Shown here in pieces: positions 16,664 to 25,285 of a stretch of DNA of 64,000 bases. The notes below the pieces were generated by a model. That model had not been told where the DNA came from. It ran no database searches and was given only the letters and a program-made list of their open reading frames with translations. The stretch is from Mycobacterium intracellulare ATCC 13950 (GTDB lineage Bacteria; Actinomycetota; Actinomycetes; Mycobacteriales; Mycobacteriaceae): assembly GCF_000277125.1 (NCBI RefSeq), contig NC_016946.1, positions 372,001 to 436,000 on the forward strand. The letters run 5' to 3'. The position numbers and the translations under genes were made by a program. How positions within the stretch are numbered: the first letter of the stretch is position 1; each line of letters opens with the position of its first letter.

Positions 16664-17284
16664 GTCGAGGTCCCCCTGTGCCGCGCCGTCAGCACCATCG
16701 CGTCATCGGTTTCCTTGGCGCCCTTACCGAGAATCTCTTCCGCGATGGCGACAGCGTGCGCCGAGAAGTCGACGTGACCCAGGTAATCTTCCCCGATCCC
16801 GTCGGTGCTCATCACGAGAAGATCACCGGGGCGGATCGAAATAGCCTGTGCCGGACGGATTTCCGGTATCCGGTAGCCGACGATGCCCCCGGTGAGACGG
16901 GCACTGGACCGGACATGGATACCGCTGGGCGCCTTGGCCACCAGATCGGCGGTGACGTTGCCGACCCCCGTCCACGTCAGCGTGTTCGCGGCGAAATCCA
17001 CCCGCCAACGTCATTGCGACCCCTCTGGTTCCGGTGAGCAGCCGGTGGCAAAGCTGGATCAGGACTTCGAGCCGCTCGGAACTGTTGTTCTTGACCGCAT
17101 CGATCGCGCGCAGCGCAGCCTCCGCGGCGGCCGGCCCGTGACCGAGGCCATCCACCAGACCGAACAGCGCGGCCTCGCCGCCGATGGCGACCGAGATGCC
17201 CCGGTCGCCGGAGGTGTACTCGCTGGGCAAGGGCCGGCCCGCCCTGGCCCACTCGATGGGTCCGAACCGGCCGCTTTCATGCAC
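16660..17284 (-). pseudogene. rsbX: RsbX-like PP2C phosphatase, interrupted by a one-base frameshift
   Basis: Two overlapping frames together encode one SpoIIE/PP2C-type phosphatase of about 207 residues. The first (from the GTG at 17284) gives EYTSGDRGISVAIGG, LVDGLGHGPAAAEAALRA and TGTRGVAMTLA. The second continues FAANTLTWTGVGNVTADL, then PGDLLVMSTDGIGEDYL and KETDDAMVL. Removing one base from the C-run at 17001-17003 (G on the coding strand) joins them as MTLAVDFAANTLTW. RsbX phosphatases reset the stressosome by dephosphorylating RsbS and RsbR. A genuine mutation and a sequencing error cannot be distinguished here. Confidence 0.85.
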
Positions 17285-17690
17285 GGGGCGGGACCCATTT
17301 CCACATCTCGATGACGGTCCCCTGACCGACCGTGGACTCGACGACCAACCGGTCCATCAGGCGGCGCGCGCCCGGCAAACCCATCCCCAGCCCGCGGCCG
17401 GTCGAATATCCGTCTTCCATCGCGCGTTCGATGTCGGCGATCCCGGGCCCCTGATCCTCCGCGCGCACCACCAGGGCCTTGCGCCCCTCCCGGTCGGCCA
17501 CCCCGACCCGGACGGAGCCGCGGCCGGCGTAGCTGGTGATGTTGCGGGCGATTTCGGAGATCGCCGTGGCGATCATGGTGACGTCCGTCAGTGAGAATCC
17601 CAGATCAAGGGCGAGCTGGTGCCCCGCCTTGCGGGCGTCGACGATGTCGTCGGGATGGTCGATGGCGACGACGATATCAGCCGCCACCAT
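17277..17690 (-). CDS. rsbT: RsbT-like switch protein kinase
   Basis: 137 residues, a single GHKL ATPase domain. The N box is AISEIARNITSYA, G1 is EDQGPGI and G2 is TGRGLGMGLPGARRLMD. This size and order match RsbT, the serine/threonine kinase that phosphorylates RsbS and RsbR on stress and is then released to bind the RsbU N-terminus. It overlaps rsbS by 14 bp and rsbX by 8 bp. RsbW-type anti-sigma kinases are similar, but the neighbours favour RsbT. Confidence 0.9.
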   Translation of the reverse strand: MVAADIVVAIDHPDDIVDARKAGHQLALDLGFSLTDVTMIATAISEIARNITSYAGRGSVRVGVADREGRKALVVRAEDQGPGIADIERAMEDGYSTGRGLGMGLPGARRLMDRLVVESTVGQGTVIEMWKWVPPRA

Positions 17691-18066
17691 CGCGCCCGAT
17701 CGTCGGTTTCCGCTGCGCCAGTTGACGATTCAGAAGGGACAGGCCCTCTTCCAGGTCCAGCGCGGTGTTCATGTCGTCGAACGCCAGGCCAAGCTGGACC
17801 ATCGCGAACGCCACCTCGGGCTGCAGGCCGACGATCACCGTGTCCGCGCCACGCAGCCGGGTCATGTGCGCGATCGTGCGCAGCGAGCGGGCCGCGAAGG
17901 AATCCATGACGTCGATGGCGGTGACGTCGACGATGATGCCCTGCGCGCGGAACCGGCTGACGCGCTCCATGAGGTCGTAGCGCAGCCGTTCGGCGTCGGA
18001 GTCTGAGAGCGCGGCCTGCACCGAGGCGATGAGGATCGAACCCTGTTTCAGGATCGGTACTGGCAT
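17677..18066 (-). CDS. rsbS: RsbS-like STAS antagonist
   Basis: 129 residues, one STAS domain (MPVPILKQGSILIASVQ at the start). The phosphorylation site is in DVMDSFAARSLR, with Ser56 equivalent to the RsbS serine in Bacillus. RsbS forms the stressosome core with RsbR and holds RsbT inactive until phosphorylated. It follows rsbR after 22 bp and overlaps rsbT. Confidence 0.9.
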   Translation of the reverse strand: MPVPILKQGSILIASVQAALSDSDAERLRYDLMERVSRFRAQGIIVDVTAIDVMDSFAARSLRTIAHMTRLRGADTVIVGLQPEVAFAMVQLGLAFDDMNTALDLEEGLSLLNRQLAQRKPTIGRDGGG

Positions 18067-18088
18067 GCGGCGCTCGCGTTCCTAACCG

Positions 18089-18991
18089 TCACCCGGTCTG
18101 CTCGCCGGTGCGAGTCACCTCGTAACCCAGCAGCCGCTCGGCTTCCTCGATGCCGCCCTGCAGGTCGCCGACCGCGTTCATCTTCGACAGGTCCAGGCCG
18201 ATCGTCACCAGCGTCAGCGCGATCTCCGAGGACAGACCGGTGATGATCACGCTGGCACCCATCAGCCCCGACGCGTCGACGGTCTGCACCAGGTGGTTGG
18301 CCACGGTCGAGTCGATGGTCGGCACACCGGTGATGTCGATGACCACCACTTTCGCGCGGTTGGCGCGGATGGCGCGCAACAGCTGCTCGGTGACCTGGCG
18401 GGCGCGCTGGCTGTCCAGCACACCGATGATCGGCAGGATCAGCAACTGCTCACGCACCTGCAGCACCGGCGTTGAGAGCTCCCGGATCGCCTCCTGCTGC
18501 TGGCGGATGATGCGCTCACGTTCCTGGACGAAGCTGACCGCCACGGTGTTGGCGATCCGGTTGGCCGCCGGCTCGTAGGCGTCCAGCACCCGGTTGAGCA
18601 TCTCGAATTCGGTCTGGTACTTCTCGAACAGCGAGCGGGCCAGCACGTCGCGGAGCAGCAGGACGATGCCGACGACCTCGTCGGTTTCCACGCCCCGTGG
18701 AATGATGCGTTCGGACAGGTCGCGGGCGTAGGCCTGCAGCGCCTCGACGCTACCGGTCTCGAGCACCTCGACATAGTTGTCGTAGACGGCCGTGGCCTCG
18801 GAGAAGAGCTCTTCGGGCGTCATCGCGGTGAGCAGCTCGGCCTCGGTGATGCGGCGGGCCCATTCCTCCCGCAAAACGGTCCGATTCTGCCGCAGGTGCT
18901 GAACGAGCTGAGGCAACAGCCCCTCGCTGGAAATGCCGACGACTTGCGCTGCGGTGCCGGTACTGGTGAAATCCGACGTCGAATCTGACAT
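18089..18991 (-). CDS. rsbR: RsbR-like stressosome co-antagonist
   Basis: 300 residues from the ATG at 18991; upstream codons in the frame are unlike the family. The N-terminal globin-like sensor spans residues about 25-160 (all-helical, no obvious haem His). A linker (VSFVQERERIIRQQQEAIREL) leads to a C-terminal STAS domain (about 175-290). Thr175 in ELSTPVLQV corresponds to the first Bacillus RsbR phosphosite. Ser228 in VPTIDSTVANHLVQ takes the place of the second, normally Thr. The N-terminus would face outwards on the stressosome and sense the signal, which is unknown. First gene of the rsb operon. Confidence 0.92.
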   Translation of the reverse strand: MSDSTSDFTSTGTAAQVVGISSEGLLPQLVQHLRQNRTVLREEWARRITEAELLTAMTPEELFSEATAVYDNYVEVLETGSVEALQAYARDLSERIIPRGVETDEVVGIVLLLRDVLARSLFEKYQTEFEMLNRVLDAYEPAANRIANTVAVSFVQERERIIRQQQEAIRELSTPVLQVREQLLILPIIGVLDSQRARQVTEQLLRAIRANRAKVVVIDITGVPTIDSTVANHLVQTVDASGLMGASVIITGLSSEIALTLVTIGLDLSKMNAVGDLQGGIEEAERLLGYEVTRTGEQTG

Positions 18992-19170
18992 ATGGCCTCC
19001 CCAGGCCTCCCGAGTACACGTCACGCACTGCGGTCTGCAGTTCCTTTTTGCGAGACTAGCCTGGGTTGTCGCGGGCCACGTGTAGAGGGCATATTCTTCT
19101 CGCAGTTCATAACGCAGGCTAGGGTTGAACCACGCTCGAGGCATTCAAGGCCCAGGACAAAGGATTGCCA

Positions 19171-19539
19171 TTGTCAGCTCCTGATTCGATTACCACGTTG
19201 GTTGAGGACCACGACGGCGTTTCCGTGGTCAGTGTCAGCGGCGAAATCGATTTGGTCACGGCTCCTGCCCTGGAACAGGCCATCGGCGCGGTCGTCGCGG
19301 AGAGTCCCACCGCACTGGTCATCGATCTCTCGGCGGTGGAGTTCCTGGGCTCGGTGGGGCTGAAGATCCTGGCCGCGACGTACGAGAAGCTGGGCAAGGA
19401 CACCGGGTTCGGCGTGGTCGCGCGCGGCCCGGCCACCAGGCGGCCGATCCATCTGACCGGTCTGGACAAGACCTTCCCGCTGTATCCGACGCTCGACGAC
19501 GCGCTGACCGCGGTGCGGGACGGCAAACTCAACGGCTAG
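19171..19539 (+). CDS. rsfB: Anti-anti-sigma factor RsfB
   Basis: 122 residues from the TTG at 19171, matching the length I recall for Rv3687c; another TTG six bases upstream is possible. It is a single STAS domain with VVSVSGEIDLVTAPAL and the phosphoacceptor region DLSAVEFLGSVGLKIL, and the C-terminal segment RRPIHLTGLDKTFPLYPTL is close to tuberculosis RsfB. In tuberculosis RsfB binds the anti-sigma factor UsfX/RsbW when unphosphorylated and so frees SigF. It is divergent from the rsb operon, which encodes the kinase and phosphatase activities that could control it. Confidence 0.93.
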   Translation: MSAPDSITTLVEDHDGVSVVSVSGEIDLVTAPALEQAIGAVVAESPTALVIDLSAVEFLGSVGLKILAATYEKLGKDTGFGVVARGPATRRPIHLTGLDKTFPLYPTLDDALTAVRDGKLNG

Positions 19540-19559
19540 CAACCGGGGCGCCGGCAGCC

Positions 19560-20060
19560 ATGGGTGTCGATCATCCGGAAGACGACCAACAATGGGACCG
19601 CAGCCAGCGCGGTGAAACCGAAATCGAACGGCTGGACCGCAATTGGAACAGCCTGCTGCAGGAGTTGCGCGTGGTGCAGACCGGCGTGCAGCTGCTCACC
19701 GGGTTCTTGTTGACGCTGCCGTTCCAGCAGCGCTTCGACGTGCTCAGCGGACCGATGCGGATCGTGTACCTGGTGACGGTGGGGTGTTCGGTGGGCGCAA
19801 CCGTGCTGCTGATCGCCCCGGTCGCCATTCACCGGCTGCTGTTCCGGCGGCACCGCCTCCAGGCGCTGGTGTCGGCCGCGCACCGGTGTGCCTACGCCGG
19901 GCTGGCGTTGCTGGGCACGGCGCTGACCGGGGTCACGGCAATCGTCTTTGTCGCGGTGGCCGGGGCGACGGTGGGGTTCATCGCCGGAGCCTGCGCCCTG
20001 GCGCTGTTTGCCATCTTCTGGTGGGCGTTACCCCTGACGCTGCGCACGCACGGAATGTAG
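19560..20060 (+). CDS. DUF6328 membrane protein
   Basis: 166 residues from the ATG at 19560, 20 bp after rsfB. A charged N-terminus (ETEIERLDRNWNSLLQELR) leads to four hydrophobic helices. The family-typical segments are QTGVQLLTGFLLTLPFQQRF, FRRHRLQALVSAAHR and the closing WALPLTLRTHGM. The family has no known function. Likely co-transcribed with rsfB. Confidence 0.85.
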   Translation: MGVDHPEDDQQWDRSQRGETEIERLDRNWNSLLQELRVVQTGVQLLTGFLLTLPFQQRFDVLSGPMRIVYLVTVGCSVGATVLLIAPVAIHRLLFRRHRLQALVSAAHRCAYAGLALLGTALTGVTAIVFVAVAGATVGFIAGACALALFAIFWWALPLTLRTHGM

Positions 20061-20753
20061 TCAGCGGCCGGGCGACAACTCCGCGATCCGGGTGGTTTCC
20101 AGATGGTCGAGCAGGTCCTGCGGATCGGCGAAGATCGGGGCGGCCCCGGCCTCCTGCAACTCCGCGCGGGAGATGCCGCCGCTGAGCAGCCCGATGCAGG
20201 GCACTCCCGCGGCCGCCGCGGCGTGCGCGTCCCAGACGGCGTCCCCGACGAAGACGGCGTGCCGGGCATCCACCCGGGCCCGGTCCAGCGCCACGTGCAC
20301 GATGCCCGGTTCGGGTTTGGCGGTGTCGACGTCACGGGACGAGGTCGTCTCGGAGATGACGTCATCGCAATCGAGCACCTTGCGCAAGATCGCCAATTCG
20401 TCCTCGGGCGCCGAGCTGGCGAGCACGACCTGCAGTCCCAGGTCCGCGACGCGGCGCAGCAGGGCGCGGGCCCCGGGCAGCGGTTCTGACAACGCGGTGA
20501 TCTCGCGGTAGTAGTGGCTGTGCTTGTCGCTGAGCCGCTCCTGCACGTCGTCGGGCGCGTCGTCGGACAGCGTCCGCACCAGCGTTGAGCCGTCCATGCC
20601 GATGCGGCGGTGGATCTGCCACGACGCCACCACGATGCCTTCGGCGTCGAACGCGCGCCGCCACGCGTGGACGTGCAGGTAGTTGGAATCCACCAGGGTG
20701 CCGTCGACGTCGAACAGGACGGCGGGGGCGCCCGCATCGGGTCGCAACGTCAT
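20061..20753 (-). CDS. HAD-superfamily hydrolase (phosphoglycolate phosphatase-like)
   Basis: 230 residues from the ATG at 20753, ten bases beyond a SigF-type -10 element; the open frame extends upstream but that DNA holds the promoter. Motif I is LFDVDGTLVDSNYLHVHAWRRAF, with the nucleophile and general-acid Asp pair. Motif II is VLASSAPEDE, the motif III Lys is in TAKPEPGIVH and motif IV is FVGDAVWDAHAA. The cap is the helical C1 type, so it should be a small phosphate-ester phosphatase or beta-phosphoglucomutase-like enzyme. The substrate is not determinable. Convergent with the DUF6328 gene, directly abutting. Confidence 0.9.
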   Translation of the reverse strand: MTLRPDAGAPAVLFDVDGTLVDSNYLHVHAWRRAFDAEGIVVASWQIHRRIGMDGSTLVRTLSDDAPDDVQERLSDKHSHYYREITALSEPLPGARALLRRVADLGLQVVLASSAPEDELAILRKVLDCDDVISETTSSRDVDTAKPEPGIVHVALDRARVDARHAVFVGDAVWDAHAAAAAGVPCIGLLSGGISRAELQEAGAAPIFADPQDLLDHLETTRIAELSPGR

Positions 20754-20762
20754 GTGGTGGGC

Positions 20763-20789
20763 ATACCCACGCCGGGCCGGGCTGACACC
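20763..20789 (-). promoter_or_regulatory. SigF-type promoter for the HAD hydrolase
   Basis: On the minus strand: GGTGT at 20789-20785, a 16-bp spacer and GGGTAT at 20768-20763. Predicted transcription start is within a few bases of the ATG at 20753. Confidence 0.6.
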
Positions 20790-20985
20790 GGCCGGCGGCT
20801 GAGCGGCGTGGCGGCGGCGGCCCTCGTCGCCGCTCCGTTGCGAATAACGCTGGCATTCAACGGATCTCGCGAGCGACCGCGTTAGGTTGCCCCGGCGGCG
20901 TCCGGTCGGCGACGCCGGGACGCCGGGGGGACCCGCTGGCGCGTAAGCGGATGCGTGCGGCGGCCGAAATTTCTTGCCCCAGATC

Positions 20986-21012
20986 GGTGTAGGGCGCGCG
21001 TGAACGGGGTAC
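20986..21012 (+). promoter_or_regulatory. SigF-type promoter for the DUF4193 gene
   Basis: GGTGT at 20986-20990, a 16-bp spacer and GGGTAC at 21007-21012. The same GGTGT variant of the -35 is used by the divergent HAD gene. The leader to the ATG at 21077 is about 60 bases and contains a GGAGGA ribosome-binding site at 21067-21072. Confidence 0.6.
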
Positions 21013-21076
21013 TGCCTGCGCCACGGGTGAGTACAGCAAAGTGCGTCAGCCCGTCTGAGAGCAGGGAGGAACTCCG

Positions 21077-21379
21077 ATGGCGACCACCACTGACTACGAC
21101 GCACGCCGTGTATCCGACAACGACACCCAGGACAAGTCCTCGCTGCGCGAGCTGGCACCGACCCTGCACGGGGCCGGCACCACCGTGGTCGACGAGGACC
21201 CCAACGATGTCCACTTCTTCGAGCTGCCCGGCGCCGACCTGTCCGGGGAGGAGCTGACGGTGACCGTGATTCCCCAGCGGGCCGACGAGTTCACCTGCTC
21301 GAGTTGCTTTTTGGTGCAGCACCGCAGCCGGTTGCGTCGCTCCAGCTCCGGCCTGCCGGTCTGCGCCGACTGCGCGTAA
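21077..21379 (+). CDS. DUF4193 small zinc-ribbon-like protein
   Basis: 100 residues. The N-terminal half is acidic and polar (DYDARRVSDNDTQDKSSLRE). The C-terminal third has two Cys pairs, CSSC and CADC, separated by HRSRLRRSSSGLPV, arranged like a zinc ribbon. The family is nearly confined to actinobacteria, and the size and Cys pattern match DUF4193. A role as a transcription or translation accessory factor is plausible but unproven. A good ribosome-binding site precedes the start. Confidence 0.88.
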   Translation: MATTTDYDARRVSDNDTQDKSSLRELAPTLHGAGTTVVDEDPNDVHFFELPGADLSGEELTVTVIPQRADEFTCSSCFLVQHRSRLRRSSSGLPVCADCA

Positions 21380-21499
21380 CGCGCCGATAGCGCCCCGGCC
21401 GCGGCGTGGCGCCGTCTCGCGCCTGCGCCGAAATGTCACAGGCTTGAACTAGGTTCATCGGACAAGTCTGCGTCGGCGCGAACGGCACGTTGAGGAGTC

Positions 21500-22084
21500 A
21501 TGGAGAAGGTTCTCGGGTCGCTCCTCCTGCTGGGGTTAGCTCTCCCTTGGTATTTCACGCAGCAGGCCACCGGCAGCCCGCCGGCGGGGTTTTTGGCCGG
21601 CCTCGGCGGGCTCGCGCTCGCGGTCGCCGTGCTGTGGTGGCTTTCGGTGCAGCGGGACCGCCGTCAGGCCGACGCCCACCGCCGCCGCGACCTCAAACAC
21701 GCGAAATCCCGGCTGCGGGCCATCGACCGCATGTCCGGTACCGAATTCGAGGAATTCGTCGCCGCCCAGCTGCGCGTCGCGGGTTACACCGTCACGCCGA
21801 CCGCGAGCACCGGCGACTACGGGGTGGACCTCATCGCCAAAAGGGGCGGCGTCCGCATGGCGGTGCAGTGCAAAAGGCTGGCCAAGGCCGTCGGCGTCGC
21901 CGCGGTGCAACAGGTCGTTTCCGGGTCGCGCCACCACGGCTGCAATCGGGCGGTCGTGGTGACCAACCAGACGTTCACGAAGGCGGCCCGCCAATTGGCC
22001 GGCACCCATCAATGCCGGCTGGTCGGGCGCACCCAGCTGCAGAACTGGACGCGGGTGGCGCCCATTCCCGTGCGGGGGAACTAA
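21500..22084 (+). CDS. Membrane-anchored Mrr-like restriction endonuclease
   Basis: 194 residues. Two membrane helices (about 5-20 and 30-50) are followed by a basic linker (RRQADAHRRRDLKHAKSRLR) and an Mrr_cat PD-(D/E)xK nuclease domain. Catalytic residues are visible: an acidic helix at Glu82-Glu85 (TEFEEFVAAQL), Asp110 in GDYGVDLIA and the QCKR motif (Gln123, Lys125). The usual target of Mrr enzymes is modified or foreign DNA. Membrane anchoring suggests action on DNA entering at the envelope or on stalled DNA, but this is inference. No methylase gene is nearby. Confidence 0.88.
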   Translation: MEKVLGSLLLLGLALPWYFTQQATGSPPAGFLAGLGGLALAVAVLWWLSVQRDRRQADAHRRRDLKHAKSRLRAIDRMSGTEFEEFVAAQLRVAGYTVTPTASTGDYGVDLIAKRGGVRMAVQCKRLAKAVGVAAVQQVVSGSRHHGCNRAVVVTNQTFTKAARQLAGTHQCRLVGRTQLQNWTRVAPIPVRGN

Positions 22085-22129
22085 CGGCCGCGAGATGCCC
22101 TGGGCCGCAGCGCGTTCGGACGGTGCGCC

Positions 22130-22819
22130 TCAGCGCCGGGTGGTGTCCTCGATGACCCGGCGCGCGATCTCGCGCAGCGGGGTGTTCGTGCTCTGCGACA
22201 GTTTGATCAGCGTGTTGAACGCCGTGTGGTCATCGAGGTCGTAGCGCTCCATCAGAATGCCTTTGGCCTGCCCGATGGTGTCGCGGGTGCTCAGGGCCTC
22301 CCTGAACTGTTGGGTGCGGACGACGTTGCTCCACGCCAGGGCGCCCAGCGCGGCGAAGACGGCGGCCACCCGGCGGGAATCGTCGGAAAAGGCGTGCGGG
22401 CGTTCGGCATAGAAGTTCAGCGCCCCCATGCTGAGCTCGTCGGCGTACATCGGCAGTGACAGGACGCTGCGCACCGGCGTGTACGCGAGGGCGTCCGCCT
22501 GATACTTCGGCCAGCGCGAGTCGCTCCCGAGGTCGTCGATGACGACGACTTTCCGGGTCCACGCGGCGTGCACGCACGGCCCCTCGAGGTGGCGTTGCTG
22601 GAACTCGTCGAGCAACCTGGCGCAGTCGTCGGTGACCGAGGGGGTGCTGACCTCGTTCTGCCGGCTGGTGACCGTGATCCCCGCCTCCTGCGCCCCGGGC
22701 ACCCAGCGCGCCGCCGCCCTGGTCAGCTCGTCCAGCACCCGAGGGAAGTCGGCCGCGTCCGCCGAATAGATGGCCCGCAGAACGTCGGTGAGCAGGGTGA
22801 GATCGTCGAAATTGGTCAC
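22130..22819 (-). CDS. GAF-ANTAR RNA-binding regulator
   Basis: 229 residues from the GTG at 22819 ([19 protein letters not shown]); the frame is open a further 13 codons. A GAF domain (about 30-160) shows [18 protein letters not shown] and [21 protein letters not shown]. The C-terminal ANTAR domain (about 170-225) shows [24 protein letters not shown] split by a helix and [24 protein letters not shown] domains bind paired hairpins in mRNA and act as antiterminators; the GAF domain probably senses a small molecule or redox state. Target RNAs are unknown. Confidence 0.93.
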   Translation of the reverse strand: MTNFDDLTLLTDVLRAIYSADAADFPRVLDELTRAAARWVPGAQEAGITVTSRQNEVSTPSVTDDCARLLDEFQQRHLEGPCVHAAWTRKVVVIDDLGSDSRWPKYQADALAYTPVRSVLSLPMYADELSMGALNFYAERPHAFSDDSRRVAAVFAALGALAWSNVVRTQQFREALSTRDTIGQAKGILMERYDLDDHTAFNTLIKLSQSTNTPLREIARRVIEDTTRR

Positions 22820-23021
22820 TGAATGTCGCCTTCGTGCGTCGAGACCGGTTCCAGGCAAAAACCCGCGCCGTTTTCTCCCAGCCTGCGGTCTCGCGAGGCG
22901 ATCATTTGTCAGTTATGACGGCGACGAATGTCAATGCTGTCTGCTCAGCATTACGGTGAGATCCACTATATCGGCCGGGTTTTGGGTGATTGCGACCGAC
23001 ACCGGACGAGCAAAACCTAAG

Positions 23022-23098
<77 letters not shown>

Positions 23099-23159
23099 CC
23101 TGAAGCTCCGACAGCCTATCGCACCGGGCTAGCGGCTCGCCAAACCGCGGTGCGCCACG

Positions 23160-24266
23160 TCACTCCCACGAGCAAGAACGCTCGAACTCGACCAGCGCCC
23201 GGGCCGGGCCCGTCGGGTCCAGTCCCTGCGCCGCGACCCACTCGTCGCTGAAGTAGGTGTCGCGGTAGCGGTCGCCACTGTCGGCGAGCAGCGTCACCAC
23301 CGAACCGCTGCGGCCTTCGGCGACCATCTCGGCCAGTAGGCCGAACGCGCCCCACACGTTGGTGCCGGTGGACGGCCCCACCCGGCGCCCCAACACGGCG
23401 CTGACGTGGCGCGCGGCGGCGATCGACGCCGCGTCCGGGACGGCCACCATGCGGTCGACCACGCCGGGGAGAAACGACGGTTCCACCCGCGGCCGGCCGA
23501 TGCCCTCGATGCGCGACGAGGTGGGCATCAGAACGTCGTCGCGGTCCTCGGCGTAGGCGGGAAAGAAGGCGGAGTTCTCCGGGTCGACGACGCACAACCG
23601 GGTGGTGTGGCGGCGATAGCGGATGTAGCGCCCGATCGTGGCGCTGGTCCCGCCGGTGCCGGCGCCGACCACGATCCATTCCGGGACGGGGAAGCGCTCC
23701 TCGCGCATCTGCTCGAAGATCGACTCGGCGATGTTGTTGTTGCCCCGCCAGTCGGTGGCGCGTTCGGCGTTGGTGAACTGGTCCAGGTAGTGCCCGCCGG
23801 TTTCGCGGGCGACGCGCTCGGCTTCGGCATACACCTCGCTGGAACTCTGCACGAAATGGCAACGGCCGCCGTGGGCTTCGATCAGCGCGACCTTCGATGC
23901 GCTCGTCGCCGCCGGCATCACCGCGACGAACGGTAGCCCCAGCAGGGCCGCGAAATAGGCCTCCGACACCGCCGTCGAACCCGACGACGCCTCGACCACC
24001 GTGGTGCCCTCGTCGATCCAGCCGTTGCACAGGGCGTAGAGGAACAACGAGCGGGCCAGCCGGTGCTTGAGGCTGCCGGTGATGTGGGTGGTCTCGTCCT
24101 TGAGGTACAGCGCGACGTCGACGTCGGTGCTCCACGCCGACGGCAGCGGATAGCGCAGCAGGTGGGTGTCGGCGCTGCGGCGGGCGTCGGCGTGGATCAG
24201 CCGGATCGCATTGTCGGTCCAGCACCGTGAGCGGCTGCGGACCGCGATCCGGGTCCGGTCAGTCAA
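23160..24266 (-). CDS. PLP-dependent cysteine synthase-like enzyme
   Basis: 368 residues from a TTG at 24266 that overlaps the phosphoesterase stop by four bases; the start is uncertain because no ATG or GTG is well placed. It has fold-type II PLP architecture: the cofactor Lys is in [14 protein letters not shown], the substrate loop is [19 protein letters not shown] and the phosphate-binding glycines are [17 protein letters not shown]. The [16 protein letters not shown] segment resembles CysK/cystathionine beta-synthase relatives. Corresponds to Rv3684, annotated as a lyase or cysteine synthase. Reaction unproven; the TGSLK lysine motif deviates slightly from the usual GSVKDR. Confidence 0.85.
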   Translation of the reverse strand: MTDRTRIAVRSRSRCWTDNAIRLIHADARRSADTHLLRYPLPSAWSTDVDVALYLKDETTHITGSLKHRLARSLFLYALCNGWIDEGTTVVEASSGSTAVSEAYFAALLGLPFVAVMPAATSASKVALIEAHGGRCHFVQSSSEVYAEAERVARETGGHYLDQFTNAERATDWRGNNNIAESIFEQMREERFPVPEWIVVGAGTGGTSATIGRYIRYRRHTTRLCVVDPENSAFFPAYAEDRDDVLMPTSSRIEGIGRPRVEPSFLPGVVDRMVAVPDAASIAAARHVSAVLGRRVGPSTGTNVWGAFGLLAEMVAEGRSGSVVTLLADSGDRYRDTYFSDEWVAAQGLDPTGPARALVEFERSCSWE

Positions 24267-25222
24267 CGCACCGAAGCTGTTGGCTGCGAACGGCTCAGGT
24301 CGCTGGCCGCGTCGCGGTCGCCCATCGGGGTGGAGATCAGCGTCAGCATGGTCGCCTCGGGCCGGCAGCAGAACCGCACCGGCGCGAACGGCGAGGTGCC
24401 CATCCCCGCGGAGACGTGCAACTGCATGTGCGCGCCCCACCGCGACGGCCCCTTCGCGCGCGAGCGGTCCAGGCCGCAGTTGGTCACCAGGGCGCCGTAG
24501 AACGGCAGGCAGACCTGTCCGCCGTGGGTGTGCCCGGCCATCACCAGTTGATAGCCGTCGGAGGCGAAGCGGTCCAGCACCCTGGGCTCCGGGGAGTGGG
24601 TCAGCCCCAGCCGCAGGTTCGCCGCGGGGCTGGCCGGGCCCGCGATGGTGTCGTAGCGGTCCCGGTCGAGGTGCGGGTCGTCCACGCCCGCGGCGGCGAC
24701 GTGCAGGCCCGCCACCTCGAACTCGCGCCGGGTGTGGGTGAGGTCGAGCCAGCCGCGCTCGGTGAACGCCGCCCGCAGGTCCTGCCAGGGCAGCGGCTCG
24801 CCGCGGACCCGGTGCGACGGGTTGGTCACGTAGTTCAGCGGGTTCTTCAGGCGCGGCCCGAAGTAGTCGTTGCTGCCGAACACGAAGACACCCGGCCGCG
24901 ACAGCAGGTCGCCCAGGGCCTGGACGACCGCCGGGACGGCCTTCGGGTGGGCCAGGTTGTCGCCGGTGTTGACCACCAGGTCCGGCTCCCAGCCGGCCAG
25001 CTCCCGCAGCCACGCCTGCTTGCGCCGCTGGCCGGGCGTCATGTGGAGATCGCTGATGTGGAGCACGCGCAACGGTGTGGAACCCGGGCTCAACACGGGC
25101 ATGGTGATCTCGCGCAGGACGAAGGCGTTGCGCTCGATGATCGCGGCATAGCCGAGGCCGGCGACGCTCGAACCGAGCGCCGCGGCACCGGCACGTATCA
25201 GGACGGGCATAACGTTCGCCAT
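24263..25222 (-). CDS. Calcineurin-like metallophosphoesterase, membrane-anchored
   Basis: 319 residues. An N-terminal hydrophobic helix (about 8-27) probably anchors the protein. The dinuclear metal motifs follow in order: [10 protein letters not shown] (D-x-H), [10 protein letters not shown] (GDN), [10 protein letters not shown] (GND-type), and [14 protein letters not shown] (GHTHGG). This is the YkuE/UDP-2,3-diacylglucosamine hydrolase-like class, which acts on lipid or nucleotide phosphoesters at the membrane. Corresponds to Rv3683. Lies between ponA2 and the cysteine synthase-like gene on the same strand; coupled to the latter by overlap. Confidence 0.93.
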   Translation of the reverse strand: MANVMPVLIRAGAAALGSSVAGLGYAAIIERNAFVLREITMPVLSPGSTPLRVLHISDLHMTPGQRRKQAWLRELAGWEPDLVVNTGDNLAHPKAVPAVVQALGDLLSRPGVFVFGSNDYFGPRLKNPLNYVTNPSHRVRGEPLPWQDLRAAFTERGWLDLTHTRREFEVAGLHVAAAGVDDPHLDRDRYDTIAGPASPAANLRLGLTHSPEPRVLDRFASDGYQLVMAGHTHGGQVCLPFYGALVTNCGLDRSRAKGPSRWGAHMQLHVSAGMGTSPFAPVRFCCRPEATMLTLISTPMGDRDAASDLSRSQPTASVR

Positions 25223-25285
25223 GATGGCAGCCTACTGCCGGTCGCGGACGGGCAGCGTATCTCGTGCGTCACGACGCAATCAGAT

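Noticed and set aside
18992..19170. SigF autoregulatory promoter between rsbR and rsfB
   Set aside because: GGTTG and GGGCAT occur there but with an 18-bp spacer, outside the range seen at the other sites; no alternative was found on either strand.
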